DNA of 64,000 nucleotides from assembly GCF_018616375.1 (NCBI RefSeq), contig NZ_JAEQBB010000003.1, forward strand, positions 186,001 to 250,000. The letters are read 5' to 3'. The notes below the pieces were generated by a model. That model made no database searches. It was not told the origin of the DNA and was given only the letters and a program-made list of their open reading frames with translations. Origin of the DNA: Exiguobacterium sp. J17977. Its GTDB lineage: Bacteria; Bacillota; Bacilli; Exiguobacteriales; Exiguobacteriaceae. This document shows positions 36,881-45,815 of the stretch, one piece after another. Made by a program: the position numbers and the translations under genes. Numbering within the stretch: the first letter of the stretch is position 1; each line of letters opens with the position of its first letter.

Positions 36881-38561
36881 ATTGCTTCAGTTGTTGGCCG
36901 ACAAACAGTTGCAACTGGTTCGTGACCGGTAGTGTAGTGATTTGTCGGAATACGCCTTCGTTGTATTCCATGACGAGACGAGATTTATCGACTTCAGCAT
37001 AAGCGTCAACATTTCCCGGGGCGAAAGATGCTTGTTTATTTGCCTGTTCCGGCAACGATTTGAATGTGCCGCGGAACGTGTTCACTTCGAGTGGGCCTTT
37101 ACTATATAGACCGCCTTTCATGTTGACGATTGATCCGACAGCATAGAGACGAGTCGGTTCAGTCGAGGCGCTGTACATGAACGCTTGTAGTGTAGAAGAC
37201 GTGTTCTGGAACTCATTGATTCGGTTTAACAAAATTTTCCCTTTGGAGAGGAGTACGAGTGAACTGTCATTGCCCCCCGCGGTCGCCGGCAACAAGTCAG
37301 CCCCATCGATATACGTATCACCGAGCGCATATACCGTTGTATTAAAAGCGACCTTTCCACGAATCGTTAAATCGCCGTTAATGATCAGGGGGCGACTGAT
37401 TGTGATCTCATTCAATGAATCGATGGTTACGTCGCCATCTAATAGAAGCGGGGTTGTCTTGCTAGCGATTGATTTTGAAATGACAATCGAGATACCGTCC
37501 TTGCCCGTATAGTTAGCGATTGCCTCCGGGTGTAGCCTCACGATTTGCATGCCAGTGATGGCATCTAATTTACCTTGATCGATCAAATTAGTTTTCAGCA
37601 ATTCTGGTTTGTTCGAGTTAACGGGGCGATAGATTTGTTCGATGAATGGCTCATTCGTTCGAGTGATATTCGATTTAGCAAAGATTTCATCGGCCGGATT
37701 GGCATTATACGGGATGTCCGCCAAAGAACCCATAAACCGATTCACGTATTGAACGACCGAGTAACCGTAATTGAAATTGGAGAAGCTGCTTTCGACCGGA
37801 CCAATCTCAGGTTCATGGTTCACACCTGGAGTAGTCGAGTTCGTGAAATAGTTCGGAGTTTCACAGCCGTCGCACGTCGCCCCGTTTCCGAGGTCAATGC
37901 GGCCATCGAGATAAAACCGGCTCGAAGCGCTATTGTTCAGCGTGTTGATTTGGTCTTTCAGTTGGTACTTCGCGTCGCGTTCGAGTGCGAGCTCCGTACC
38001 TGCAAACAAGTTCCCTTCAATCTTCGGTGGACCGTTGACCGTCAACGTGTCGTCCGACCCGAGCACATAATAGAGGAATGACGGGAGGGCCGTCACGTAC
38101 ACTTCCTGGCTATACGAGCTTGTTTGCATCGGCTGTTCCGGTTTCGCTTTCGTCGTCCCGGTCGCGGTCAACGTGAGCACCGTCGTGAACGGGGCGTTCG
38201 CCTGGTCCGCTGTCGAGCGGGTAATTGAGTAGCGGATATCGTTATCGCCCGATTGGCGCGTCCCTGCATACAACGTATCTTGTTTAAGTACAGTCTCGAC
38301 TTTCGCCTGGAACAATTGCTCGTTCTCCATATATGGTTGGACGACGTTCGCATCGTGGAGCGGGAACGTCGCTCGGAGGTCGGCGACGAGCACATCGAGC
38401 ACGCCTTTGACGTCGGTGTCGAGCTGTGTCTCGTCGACACGGAGATTCGTCTGCTTGTTCGTGGCCAAGTTGACTTGAATCGCTGCGAGCGAGAGGACGG
38501 CGAGTGCCGCCATCGTCACGAGGACGAGGATGAGGACGTAGCCTCGTTCATCTTGTTTCAT
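36879..38561 (-). CDS. PilX-like type IV pilus protein with large beta-helix-like domain
   Basis: 560 aa. The N-terminus is a class III/PilX-type prepilin-like segment: MKQDERGYVLILVLVTMAALAVLSLAA, i.e. a short charged leader, Gly, then an aromatic and a long hydrophobic stretch (quoted here in parts: DERGYVLIL, LAVLSLAA). The large exported part includes a C-x2-C pair near residue 235 (CDGCETP) and, in the second half, serial short beta strands (DVTIDSLNEI, NGDLTIRGKV, ALGDTYIDG, GGLYSKGPLEV), suggesting a beta-helix like polymer-forming folds. It could be a pilus tip or adhesin. The start is ATG 38561 with AGAGGGAG upstream; the ATG six codons earlier lacks one. Confidence 0.65.
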   Translation of the reverse strand: MKQDERGYVLILVLVTMAALAVLSLAAIQVNLATNKQTNLRVDETQLDTDVKGVLDVLVADLRATFPLHDANVVQPYMENEQLFQAKVETVLKQDTLYAGTRQSGDNDIRYSITRSTADQANAPFTTVLTLTATGTTKAKPEQPMQTSSYSQEVYVTALPSFLYYVLGSDDTLTVNGPPKIEGNLFAGTELALERDAKYQLKDQINTLNNSASSRFYLDGRIDLGNGATCDGCETPNYFTNSTTPGVNHEPEIGPVESSFSNFNYGYSVVQYVNRFMGSLADIPYNANPADEIFAKSNITRTNEPFIEQIYRPVNSNKPELLKTNLIDQGKLDAITGMQIVRLHPEAIANYTGKDGISIVISKSIASKTTPLLLDGDVTIDSLNEITISRPLIINGDLTIRGKVAFNTTVYALGDTYIDGADLLPATAGGNDSSLVLLSKGKILLNRINEFQNTSSTLQAFMYSASTEPTRLYAVGSIVNMKGGLYSKGPLEVNTFRGTFKSLPEQANKQASFAPGNVDAYAEVDKSRLVMEYNEGVFRQITTLPVTNQLQLFVGQQLKQ

Positions 38562-38575
38562 TTGACTCCCTCTTT

Positions 38576-39139
38576 TCATAACGGGATAGTGCTCGTGAAC
38601 GTTTTGACGAGCGTCGTATCTTCACGAGAGGCGAGTGTTACTTGAATTTCAATCAATCCAGAAGTGATATATGCCTCACGTCCGCGTCTCGGGTCGGTCA
38701 CTTCGTCACGGAGGTCAATGTCGACGGCCTGAACGATGACGTTAGGGTTATTCGTCACAAAGCTCGAGGGGTCGAGCTCGAGCACGGCGTCCTCTATATA
38801 ATCACCTTGCCGATACAGGATGCCTTCCGTCGAGATGCGTGGGGTATGGAGACGGTGGAACGAATATGTATCCCCGTTGACGGTCAAGGCGTCGAACTCG
38901 GTCCGGTTGATGTCTTGGAGGACACTCGTGATCAAATAGTCGGCCTCGCTTCGAAGCGAGCTCGTATCGTTCGTCAGACGGAAACCGAGCGAGCCGGACA
39001 AAAAGACGGTGATCACAATGCCGGCGAAGATGGCAGAGATGACGAGCGCGAGCAACAACTCGACGAGCGTGACGCCATCCTCACGGTCACGGAAGCTCTG
39101 GAACGTCCGTCTCAGGGAATTTATCTTGAAGCGTCGCAT
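38576..39139 (-). CDS. PilW-like minor prepilin
   Basis: 187 aa with a type III/IV prepilin signature near residue 22: basic leader ending EDG, then VTLVELLLALVIS, with Glu at position +5 of the mature protein. The leader of about 21 residues is long but similar to that of the major pilin here. The globular part is soluble beta-rich. ATG 39139 follows GGAGTGGTGACGA. It overlaps the upstream prepilin gene by 53 bases and is followed by the PilX-like gene; such V-W-X triplets initiate pilus assembly in other type IV systems. Confidence 0.75.
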   Translation of the reverse strand: MRRFKINSLRRTFQSFRDREDGVTLVELLLALVISAIFAGIVITVFLSGSLGFRLTNDTSSLRSEADYLITSVLQDINRTEFDALTVNGDTYSFHRLHTPRISTEGILYRQGDYIEDAVLELDPSSFVTNNPNVIVQAVDIDLRDEVTDPRRGREAYITSGLIEIQVTLASREDTTLVKTFTSTIPL

Positions 39140-39536
39140 TCGTCACCACTCCTTTCAAGGTAATCGGTTGGAGCAACGTCTCCGAGGCGACGGTAATCTC
39201 GACGTTGACGAGGTCAGCGGCCGGCTCATTGCCCGGAGAGAGGATGGTCACATCGAAGGCGCGCCCGTTGATGGTGACATCACACAAATCACAGACGTTG
39301 GCCGGTGTTTGTTGGAGCGCCGCGATATCGATCGGGTCCCGTGTCTCGGCTGCCCGACGTTTCAACGTATTGAGCGTGTTTTGGGCGACTTGGTTCGCCA
39401 CGGTCCGGTCAAGATCCGAGGAGGTGATTCGCAAGCTTTGGGAGAAGATATTCATGAGCGATAATGCCAGGATTGAGACGACGACGATCGAGACGAGTAC
39501 TTCGACGAGCGTGAAACCTTGTTCGGAACGGTCCAA
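39087..39536 (-). CDS. PilV-like minor prepilin
   Basis: 149 aa from a TTG start at 39536. An ideal AAGGAGGT sits nine bases before this TTG, giving the leader MDRSEQG followed by FTLVEVLVSIVVVS, a textbook prepilin cleavage site (Gly-Phe, Glu at +5). ATG 39563 would add nine residues and lacks a good RBS. A CDLCD motif lies in the soluble domain. First gene of the minus-strand minor-pilin operon, divergent from the main pilus operon. Confidence 0.78.
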   Translation of the reverse strand: MDRSEQGFTLVEVLVSIVVVSILALSLMNIFSQSLRITSSDLDRTVANQVAQNTLNTLKRRAAETRDPIDIAALQQTPANVCDLCDVTINGRAFDVTILSPGNEPAADLVNVEITVASETLLQPITLKGVVTNATLQDKFPETDVPELP

Positions 39537-39580
39537 CGCATTGACCTCCTTTTCAAAATTCATTTAAAGATAGGAAAAAA

Positions 39581-39670
39581 GAGACTTTTCACCTGAAATA
39601 ATTGTTATTTTCTGTACAATGCATATTATACTAAAGTTACAGTGGGAACGGATAGTAATTCAAAAGTCTC
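39581..39670. promoter_or_regulatory. Divergent control region of the two pilus operons
   Basis: Contains a plus-strand promoter TTGTTA (39602-39607)-N16-TATTAT (39624-39629) and a 9-bp inverted repeat, GAGACTTTT (39581-39589) and AAAAGTCTC (39662-39670), about 72 bases apart and flanking the promoter. The arms could be operator half sites or chance. Confidence 0.4.
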
Positions 39671-39699
39671 ATTTGACTTGAAATAGAGGGGGAAATGGA

Positions 39700-40926
39700 A
39701 TGAAGCGATATGGGATGCATTTGTTCATCCTGGCGGGACTCGTGCTGCTCGTGTCATTGCCGACGATTGGGCTCGTGAACTATCTCGACGCCTCGGCGAA
39801 GACGACTGCTACATATAAAGAGACGACCGTGGCCGGTATCGACGTGTCGGGGATGACGAAGCAAGAGGCGGTCGTCCGACTCGATAACGCCATCAAAGAC
39901 TTCAATAACACGCCGTTCACGGTGACGCTCGTCGATGGGACGGCACTCGAGGTCGGCAAGGACGTCGTCTCATTCAACGTCGATGCGACGCTCAAGACGG
40001 CTTCTGAACCAGGTACATATCCGCTCGTCACGACGGTCGACGAAGAGCGATTGACGCCTTACTTAGAGAATCAACCGGTGACGCTATCGATGGTGACACC
40101 ACCGCTCGTCGAAGCGGCATCGAACTTGAACTCGGACGTTGTCCTCGAGATGACGGCGACGGAGAGCGAAGTCGTCGCCTCGATCACGGTGAGTCCGACA
40201 CCAGCGATGCGCTCGGCACTTGAACGAATGAACGGCTTCGAGATGGAGGCGGGGGATATCTTCAGCTTGAAAGCGTTCGGGGAAGATTTTGACGCGCTCA
40301 GCACGCTCGGATCATCGATGTATCAATTGTTCGCGGCGACACCGTTCCAAATCCTCGAACGGGTGCAACATGAGACGCTCCCGTCCGGCATCGAGCTCGG
40401 CTACGACGTCAAAGTCGATGAACGCTCAAACTTCGCCGTCCAGAATACGGAACAGACGCCGTACGCGCTCATCGTGTTGGAAGAAGGGAACGCGATGACC
40501 GTCCAATTACTCGGCAAGATGTTCGTCGGCGCCTATGAATCGCGCGTCGAAGACGTGACGAGCGTCCCGTACCAAAATATCGTCCGCTTCTCGCCATCGC
40601 TCACGGCCGGCAGTTCGTCTGTGACCCAGTCCGGACAGACCGGCGAGTCAGGCAAGCTATACCGTGTCCGCATCACGGATACGGGCGAGTCGCTCGAACT
40701 GCTCGGATTCGATTTTTACGAGCCGATCCCGGAGATTGTGACGAAAAGTTCCGTCCCGCTTCCGCCTCCAGAGCCTGTCGAACCGGTCATCCCAACTTTC
40801 CCAGATGAAACACTGGAAGATGACCCGTTCGATGACGATGTAGAAGATGACGGATTGAATCAGTTTGAAGAACAGCCACCGGTTCATGACACGGATCCGG
40901 TACCAAGTGAGGGGGCAGTCGGATGA
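39700..40926 (+). CDS. Membrane-anchored VanW-like / peptidoglycan-binding protein of pilus operon
   Basis: 408 aa. One N-terminal membrane helix (~residues 7-26) is followed by a PG-binding-like domain of the YoaR/PF12229 kind (GIDVSGMTKQEAVVRLDNAI, partly shown) and a degenerate VanW-like domain (FEMEAGDIFSL, NFAVQNTEQTPYALIV). The C-terminus is a Pro/Asp/Glu-rich tail. The body probably sits outside the membrane against the wall. It overlaps the next gene by four bases and heads the operon leading to pilB, so a role in fixing the pilus machine to the cell wall is a reasonable inference. ATG 39700 follows GAGGGGG. Confidence 0.65.
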   Translation: MKRYGMHLFILAGLVLLVSLPTIGLVNYLDASAKTTATYKETTVAGIDVSGMTKQEAVVRLDNAIKDFNNTPFTVTLVDGTALEVGKDVVSFNVDATLKTASEPGTYPLVTTVDEERLTPYLENQPVTLSMVTPPLVEAASNLNSDVVLEMTATESEVVASITVSPTPAMRSALERMNGFEMEAGDIFSLKAFGEDFDALSTLGSSMYQLFAATPFQILERVQHETLPSGIELGYDVKVDERSNFAVQNTEQTPYALIVLEEGNAMTVQLLGKMFVGAYESRVEDVTSVPYQNIVRFSPSLTAGSSSVTQSGQTGESGKLYRVRITDTGESLELLGFDFYEPIPEIVTKSSVPLPPPEPVEPVIPTFPDETLEDDPFDDDVEDDGLNQFEEQPPVHDTDPVPSEGAVG

Positions 40927-41204
40927 TCGGATATTTGATTTTGATTGCCTTTTGGGTACTCGCCACATTGACTGTGTTCGCCTTGTCGATTCCGTACATT
41001 CGGAAACGCGAGACGAAAGGGGTCATCGTGTTGCTCGTCGCCGTGCTTTCGCTCGGCGTCTATAGCCTGTATGTTGAAGGGCTCGAGCGGACGTGGTGGG
41101 CGTGGGTCCTCCTCGCCCTCGGTTTGGCCGGCGGTGCGGCACTCAGTACGTTCATCGAACAGCGAGACGTCGCACAGGAGGTACCACAGAGGATGGTGAA
41201 GTAA
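40923..41204 (+). CDS. Small membrane protein in pilus operon
   Basis: 93 aa with three hydrophobic segments (~residues 3-22, 33-50 and 58-76) and a polar C-terminus. Not recognised. An ATGA overlap with the VanW-like gene and a two-base gap to pilB tie it to the operon; it may be an accessory of the pilus basal body. Confidence 0.6.
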   Translation: MIGYLILIAFWVLATLTVFALSIPYIRKRETKGVIVLLVAVLSLGVYSLYVEGLERTWWAWVLLALGLAGGAALSTFIEQRDVAQEVPQRMVK

Positions 41205-41205
41205 G

Positions 41206-42864
41206 TTGAGAAGAATGAAAAAACGGCTCGGCGAGATGCTCGTCGAGGCGGGAATCATCACGCAAGCCCAGCTCGATGAAGCGCTCGCACAAAAGCGGAC
41301 CGGGGAAAAGCTCGGGGATGCGCTCATGCGTTTGAACTATTTGACCGAGACCCAACTGATTCAAGTGTTGCACGAACAGTTGAACGTGCCGGTCATCTCA
41401 TTATATTCAGAAGACATCAACGTGACCGTGACGAAACTCGTCCCGAAAGTCATCGCCCAAAAACATGACATCATGCCGATTTCGTTACAAGGGAACACCC
41501 TGTTCATCGCGACGGCGGACCCGCTCGACTTGATTGCCATCGATGACGTCAGGCTCCAGACCGGGATGAACATCGAGGTCGGGATCGCCACGCGCGAACA
41601 GATTCGCAAGACGATTGGTCGCTACTACGAGATGGACGCGTCACTCATCGAGATTTTAAAAGAAGAAGCGCCGGAACTCGAGCGCGAAGAGACGGCGTCG
41701 CGCGACGACGCGCCGGTCATCCGGCTCGTCAATCAGCTCTTCTTGAGCGCGATTGACCAGCGCGCCTCAGATATCCACTTTGACCCGCACGAGAAACAGT
41801 TGTACGTTCGTTTCCGGGTCGATGGTGACCTCCGGACCGAGGCGATTTATCCGAGAAAGATTCAAAGCGTCATGCTGACACGGCTCAAGGTCATGAGTAA
41901 CTTAGACATCACCGAGAGCCGTTTGCCGCAGGACGGACGCATCAAATATACGCTGCGGGGCCGCCCGTACGACTTCCGCGTCTCGACGCTCCCGACGATG
42001 TATGGCGAAAAAATCGTCATCCGGGTGCTCGATTCTTCGGAAGGGTTGACCGATTTGACGAAACTCGACTTCGGCGACCAGAACGAGACGGTGTACCGCG
42101 ACATGTTGAAACGGCCGAACGGGATTATCCTCATCACCGGGCCGACCGGATCAGGGAAGTCGTCGACGCTCTATGCGTCGCTACGCGAACTGAACGATGA
42201 ATCGAAGAACATCATCACGGTCGAAGATCCGGTCGAGTATCAGCTCGACGGGATCAACCAAGTCCAGGTAAACACCAAGGTCGGCTTGACGTTCGCGTCG
42301 GGTCTGCGCTCGATTTTGCGACAAGATCCGAACATCGTCATGGTCGGGGAGATTCGTGACACCGAGACGGCCGAGATTGCCATCCGGGCGTCATTGACCG
42401 GTCACTTGGTGTTGTCGACGTTACATACGAACTCGGCCATCAGCTCGATCACCCGCTTGATTGATATGGGGGTCGAACCGTTCCTCGTCGCCGCCTCGAC
42501 GTCCGGACTTGTCGCTCAGCGGCTCGTCCGTCGCGTCTGTCGGGACTGCGGGCACGAACAGCCGGTGTCGAAACGCGAACAGGAACTGTTTGCTGCTGAA
42601 GGCGTCCCCGTTGAAAGGATCATGCGTGGCAACGGTTGCGCCTCGTGTAACTTCACGGGGTACCGTGGACGGCTCGCCATCCATGAGGTCGTGCCGATTG
42701 ATGAAGGATTACGCCGGTTGATTATGAACCAGGCGACGGAGGCCGAAATGGTCGCTTATGCGAGAGCACAAGGCGTCCGCTTCCTCCTCGCCGATGGACT
42801 TGAGAAAGTCGCACTCGGACTGACGAACACCGAAGAAATATTGAGAACAGTGATAACGGAGTGA
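41206..42864 (+). CDS. pilB: Type IV pilus extension ATPase PilB (MshEN domain)
   Basis: Hexameric ATPase that drives pilus extension. The N-terminal MshEN domain begins RLGEMLVEAGIITQAQL, matching the c-di-GMP-binding pattern RLGxxLVxxGIIxxxxLxxAL; a second, less perfect copy follows (KLGDALMRLNYLTETQL). The ATPase core has Walker A GPTGSGKSS, Asp box (VEDPVEYQL), Walker B (IVMVGEIRD) and a His box (STLHTN). A zinc tetracysteine follows: CRDCG and CASC. 552 aa if TTG 41206 is used (GGATGGTG upstream); ATG 41215 is the alternative and would trim three residues. Confidence 0.93.
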   Translation: MRRMKKRLGEMLVEAGIITQAQLDEALAQKRTGEKLGDALMRLNYLTETQLIQVLHEQLNVPVISLYSEDINVTVTKLVPKVIAQKHDIMPISLQGNTLFIATADPLDLIAIDDVRLQTGMNIEVGIATREQIRKTIGRYYEMDASLIEILKEEAPELEREETASRDDAPVIRLVNQLFLSAIDQRASDIHFDPHEKQLYVRFRVDGDLRTEAIYPRKIQSVMLTRLKVMSNLDITESRLPQDGRIKYTLRGRPYDFRVSTLPTMYGEKIVIRVLDSSEGLTDLTKLDFGDQNETVYRDMLKRPNGIILITGPTGSGKSSTLYASLRELNDESKNIITVEDPVEYQLDGINQVQVNTKVGLTFASGLRSILRQDPNIVMVGEIRDTETAEIAIRASLTGHLVLSTLHTNSAISSITRLIDMGVEPFLVAASTSGLVAQRLVRRVCRDCGHEQPVSKREQELFAAEGVPVERIMRGNGCASCNFTGYRGRLAIHEVVPIDEGLRRLIMNQATEAEMVAYARAQGVRFLLADGLEKVALGLTNTEEILRTVITE

Positions 42865-42868
42865 GCCT

Positions 42869-43903
42869 ATGATCCATCAGTCGATTGAAGTGATTTTAAC
42901 GAAAGCGGTCGAACAACGCGCCTCGGACATCCATTTGACCGCCGGCTCGCCGCCGATTATTCGGGTCGACGGCAGCCTCATCACGATGGGTGACGAGAAA
43001 GTGTTGCCGCTCCATATCGAGAGTTATTTGAAAGAGATCATGACCGAAGAGATGCGGGGCCGGCTCGAGATGCAGCGTGACCTCGACTTCTCGTTCGGGG
43101 TCCCGCGCGTGTCGCGGTTCCGCGTCAACGCCTATTACCAACGGGGCACGGTCGCGATCGCGTTCCGGTCCATTTCCGGGGAAATCCCGACGATGAACGA
43201 GCTCGATTTGCCGCAAGTGTTAAAGCGGTTGATTGAGAAGCCATACGGCCTCATTCTCGTCACAGGACCGACGGGGTCGGGGAAGTCGACGACGCTCGCC
43301 GCGATGATTCATGAGATTAACCGGACGCAGCGCAAGCGCATTATCACGCTCGAAGATCCGATTGAGTATTTGCATTCGCACGATCAGAGCATCGTCGACC
43401 AGCGCGAGATTGGCTCGGACGTCATGAAGTTCGTCGACGGTCTTCGGGCCGCGCTCCGGCAAGACCCGGACGTCATCTTGCTCGGCGAGATGCGTGACCT
43501 CGAGACAATTTCGACGGCGATGACGGCCGCTGAGACGGGGCACCTCGTCATGGCTACGCTCCATACGTCGAGCGCGATGTCGACCGTCAGCCGTGTTATC
43601 GACGCGTTCCCGGCCGAGCAACAGGACCAGATTCGGACCCAGCTCGCCAACGTCCTGCTCGGTGTCGTCAGTCAGCGTCTTTTCCCGCGCGTCGACGTCC
43701 CGAAAGGTCGTGTCGCCGCGATGGAGATTATGATTGGCAATCCGGCCGTCGCCAACTTGATTCGGAACGAGAAGGAGTTCCAACTCCCGACCGTCATCCA
43801 GACGAACCGGCAGAACGGGATGCAGACGATGGACATGGCGATCGAACAGCTCGTCCGTCAAGGAGTCATCAACCCGAACGCCGTACCAAATGAAGAGAGG
43901 TGA
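42869..43903 (+). CDS. pilT: Type IV pilus retraction ATPase PilT
   Basis: Motor for pilus disassembly, giving twitching or DNA uptake. The 344-aa protein has the PilT N-terminus (RASDIHLTAGSPPIIRVDG), Walker A GPTGSGKST, Walker B (VILLGEMRDLET) with the AIRAEDTxL-like region, and the His box (ATLHTSSAMSTVSRVID in part). No MshEN domain. It starts four bases after pilB with its RBS inside the pilB end. Confidence 0.93.
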   Translation: MIHQSIEVILTKAVEQRASDIHLTAGSPPIIRVDGSLITMGDEKVLPLHIESYLKEIMTEEMRGRLEMQRDLDFSFGVPRVSRFRVNAYYQRGTVAIAFRSISGEIPTMNELDLPQVLKRLIEKPYGLILVTGPTGSGKSTTLAAMIHEINRTQRKRIITLEDPIEYLHSHDQSIVDQREIGSDVMKFVDGLRAALRQDPDVILLGEMRDLETISTAMTAAETGHLVMATLHTSSAMSTVSRVIDAFPAEQQDQIRTQLANVLLGVVSQRLFPRVDVPKGRVAAMEIMIGNPAVANLIRNEKEFQLPTVIQTNRQNGMQTMDMAIEQLVRQGVINPNAVPNEER

Positions 43904-43907
43904 CTGA

Positions 43908-45125
43908 ATGGCCATCTTCCAATATGAAGGCAAACTGCTGAACGGAAAGCGTAAGAAAGGGCGAGTCACCGCCGTCTCGCTCCGGGAGGCGAAAGAAAAA
44001 CTTCGCCAAGAATCGATTCTCGTCACCGAGCTCGCTGAACTCGAGTCGACCGGATTGAATAAAGAAGTGAACCTGCTCCCGGAGCGGGTCAAGATTGAAC
44101 ATTTGATTATGTATGTGCGTCAGTTCGCGACGCTCATCCGGGCCGGCGTGCCAATCGTTCGGGCCACATCCATCTTGCGCGTCCAGACCGAATCGAAAGT
44201 GTTGAAGAAGACGCTCAGCCAAGTCGAGGACGATTTACGCGAAGGAATCGCCTTCTCGGAGGCGATCAAGAAACATCCGCGCGTGTTCTCGAACTTTTTT
44301 AGCTCGATGGCACTCGCAGGTGAGGCGAGCGGGAACTTGGAGGAGGCGCTCGACCAAATCGGGCTCCAGCTCCAAAAACAATATGACGTCAAACGGAAAG
44401 TCATCTCGGCGTTGACGTATCCGCTCGTCGTCTCGATTGTCGCCATCGGTGTCGTCGCGTTCCTCATGGTCAACGTCGTCCCGACATTCGCGAGCATCTT
44501 CGGACAGCTCGGCGGGGAACTCCCGCTCATCACGCGTATCGTCGTCGCCGTCTCCGATTTCGTCGCCGCCTATTGGTGGCTCATCTTCGGTGGGGCGCTC
44601 CTCGCCTTGCTCGTCTTCACCTGGATGTTGAAACGCGATAAGGAGCGCTACGTGATTGATGGATTGCTGTTGAAGATGCCGATTTTTGGGCCAATCGTCC
44701 TAAAGTCGCAAATCGCGTTATTGACGCGAAGTTTGGCCGTCTTGCTTCAAGCGGCTGTCCCGATTTTGTCGGCGATTGAAATTACTGAGAAAATCGTTTC
44801 AAACCGGGTCATCCGTAAAGGACTCGGCCAAGCACGGAAGATGATGGCGCAAGGGATTCCACTCCATGAACCGCTCGAACGGAACGATAGCTTTCCGCCG
44901 CTCATGACGCAAATGATTGCGGTTGGCGAGGAGAGCGGGGATTTAGACTCGATGTTGAACGAGGTCGCGGAGTTTTATGAGACCGAGGTCGAGACGACGA
45001 CAGACCGCCTAAAATCGATTATCGAGCCACTGTTGATTGTCGTCTTGGCGAGCATCGTCGGCGTCATCGTCATCGCGATTGTCGTCCCGATGTTCCAAAT
45101 TTATGGCGATATCCAAAATCAGTAG
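43908..45125 (+). CDS. pilC: Type IV pilus inner-membrane platform protein PilC
   Basis: Polytopic platform on which PilB and PilT act. The 405-aa protein has two GspF domains, each a four-to-six-helix cytoplasmic bundle ending in membrane helices (helices ~165-190, 210-230 and 370-395). Family motifs FATLIRAGVPI, MALAGEASGNLEEAL and MIAVGEESGDLDSML mark the two repeats. AGAGAGG/AGAGGTGA precedes ATG 43908. It is the last gene before a 142-base AT-rich interval and the major pilin. Confidence 0.93.
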   Translation: MAIFQYEGKLLNGKRKKGRVTAVSLREAKEKLRQESILVTELAELESTGLNKEVNLLPERVKIEHLIMYVRQFATLIRAGVPIVRATSILRVQTESKVLKKTLSQVEDDLREGIAFSEAIKKHPRVFSNFFSSMALAGEASGNLEEALDQIGLQLQKQYDVKRKVISALTYPLVVSIVAIGVVAFLMVNVVPTFASIFGQLGGELPLITRIVVAVSDFVAAYWWLIFGGALLALLVFTWMLKRDKERYVIDGLLLKMPIFGPIVLKSQIALLTRSLAVLLQAAVPILSAIEITEKIVSNRVIRKGLGQARKMMAQGIPLHEPLERNDSFPPLMTQMIAVGEESGDLDSMLNEVAEFYETEVETTTDRLKSIIEPLLIVVLASIVGVIVIAIVVPMFQIYGDIQNQ

Positions 45126-45267
45126 AAACTTTTTATTTATTTGCAGATTTGTATCTTTTCAATCCTATTTTTTGAATGTATAGTAAAATTGTTCTACTTT
45201 TTATTAGGTCTAAGGTAATGCATGCAGCACACAACACAGCACAACACACAAAAGGGGAGAATGAATC

Positions 45268-45726
45268 ATGTTAGAGAAAATGAAAATGATTTGGCAAGAT
45301 GCCAAACAATTGAAAGATGAGCGCGGACTCACGCTCGTCGAGTTGCTCGTCGTCGTCGTTATCTTGGGGATTATCGCAGCCATCGCCGTTGTCGCGATTG
45401 GTGGAATTATCGAGAACTCACGTAAAGATGCGATGGTTGCCGATGCGAAGCAGATGGTGAGCGCGGCTAAAATTCACACTACATCAAACCCAGGCGATGA
45501 CACTTTAGTATTTACAACTGGTGGAAATGGACTTGAATATGTTGAAGGATTGAAAGATCCATTTGGTGATGGTGGATATGGAACTGCACAAGTTGTTATT
45601 GATGAAACGAGTGGTAAATATACTTATACTGTTCAATTAATTGGCGCTTCAAAAGCGATTGGTGAAGAAGAGCCCTTGGCAGAAGCTTCCGTCAATCGTG
45701 ATGCAGTTAGTGATTTAGCAGATTAA
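45268..45726 (+). CDS. Major type IV prepilin
   Basis: 152 aa. A 20-residue leader ends in KDERG, then LTLVELLVVVVILGIIAAIAV, quoted here as LTLVELLVVVVILG: a canonical class III signal with Glu at +5. The conserved N-terminal half is GC-typical, but from about base 45465 the coding sequence becomes AT-rich with different codon use, and the C-terminal domain (GGNGLEYVEGLKDPFGDGG) is presumably the surface-exposed variable part. Strong RBS AAGGGGAG. The leader region 45126-45267 is AT-rich with TTGAAT-N17-TACTTT as a possible own promoter. Pilin-like ComGC was considered, but length and context favour a pilus subunit. Confidence 0.9.
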   Translation: MLEKMKMIWQDAKQLKDERGLTLVELLVVVVILGIIAAIAVVAIGGIIENSRKDAMVADAKQMVSAAKIHTTSNPGDDTLVFTTGGNGLEYVEGLKDPFGDGGYGTAQVVIDETSGKYTYTVQLIGASKAIGEEEPLAEASVNRDAVSDLAD

Positions 45727-45735
45727 TGAATTTTT

Positions 45736-45774
45736 CCGGCTGGCGCTGGGCACTCGCTCAGCCTAGCCGGTTTT
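45736..45774 (+). terminator. Terminator after major prepilin gene
   Basis: CCGGCT..GCTG.G pairs with C.CAGC..AGCCGG, followed by TTTT. Confidence 0.75.
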
Positions 45775-45815
45775 CTGTTTTTGGCATATACTTACAAGTA
45801 AGGAAGTGACCTCGA

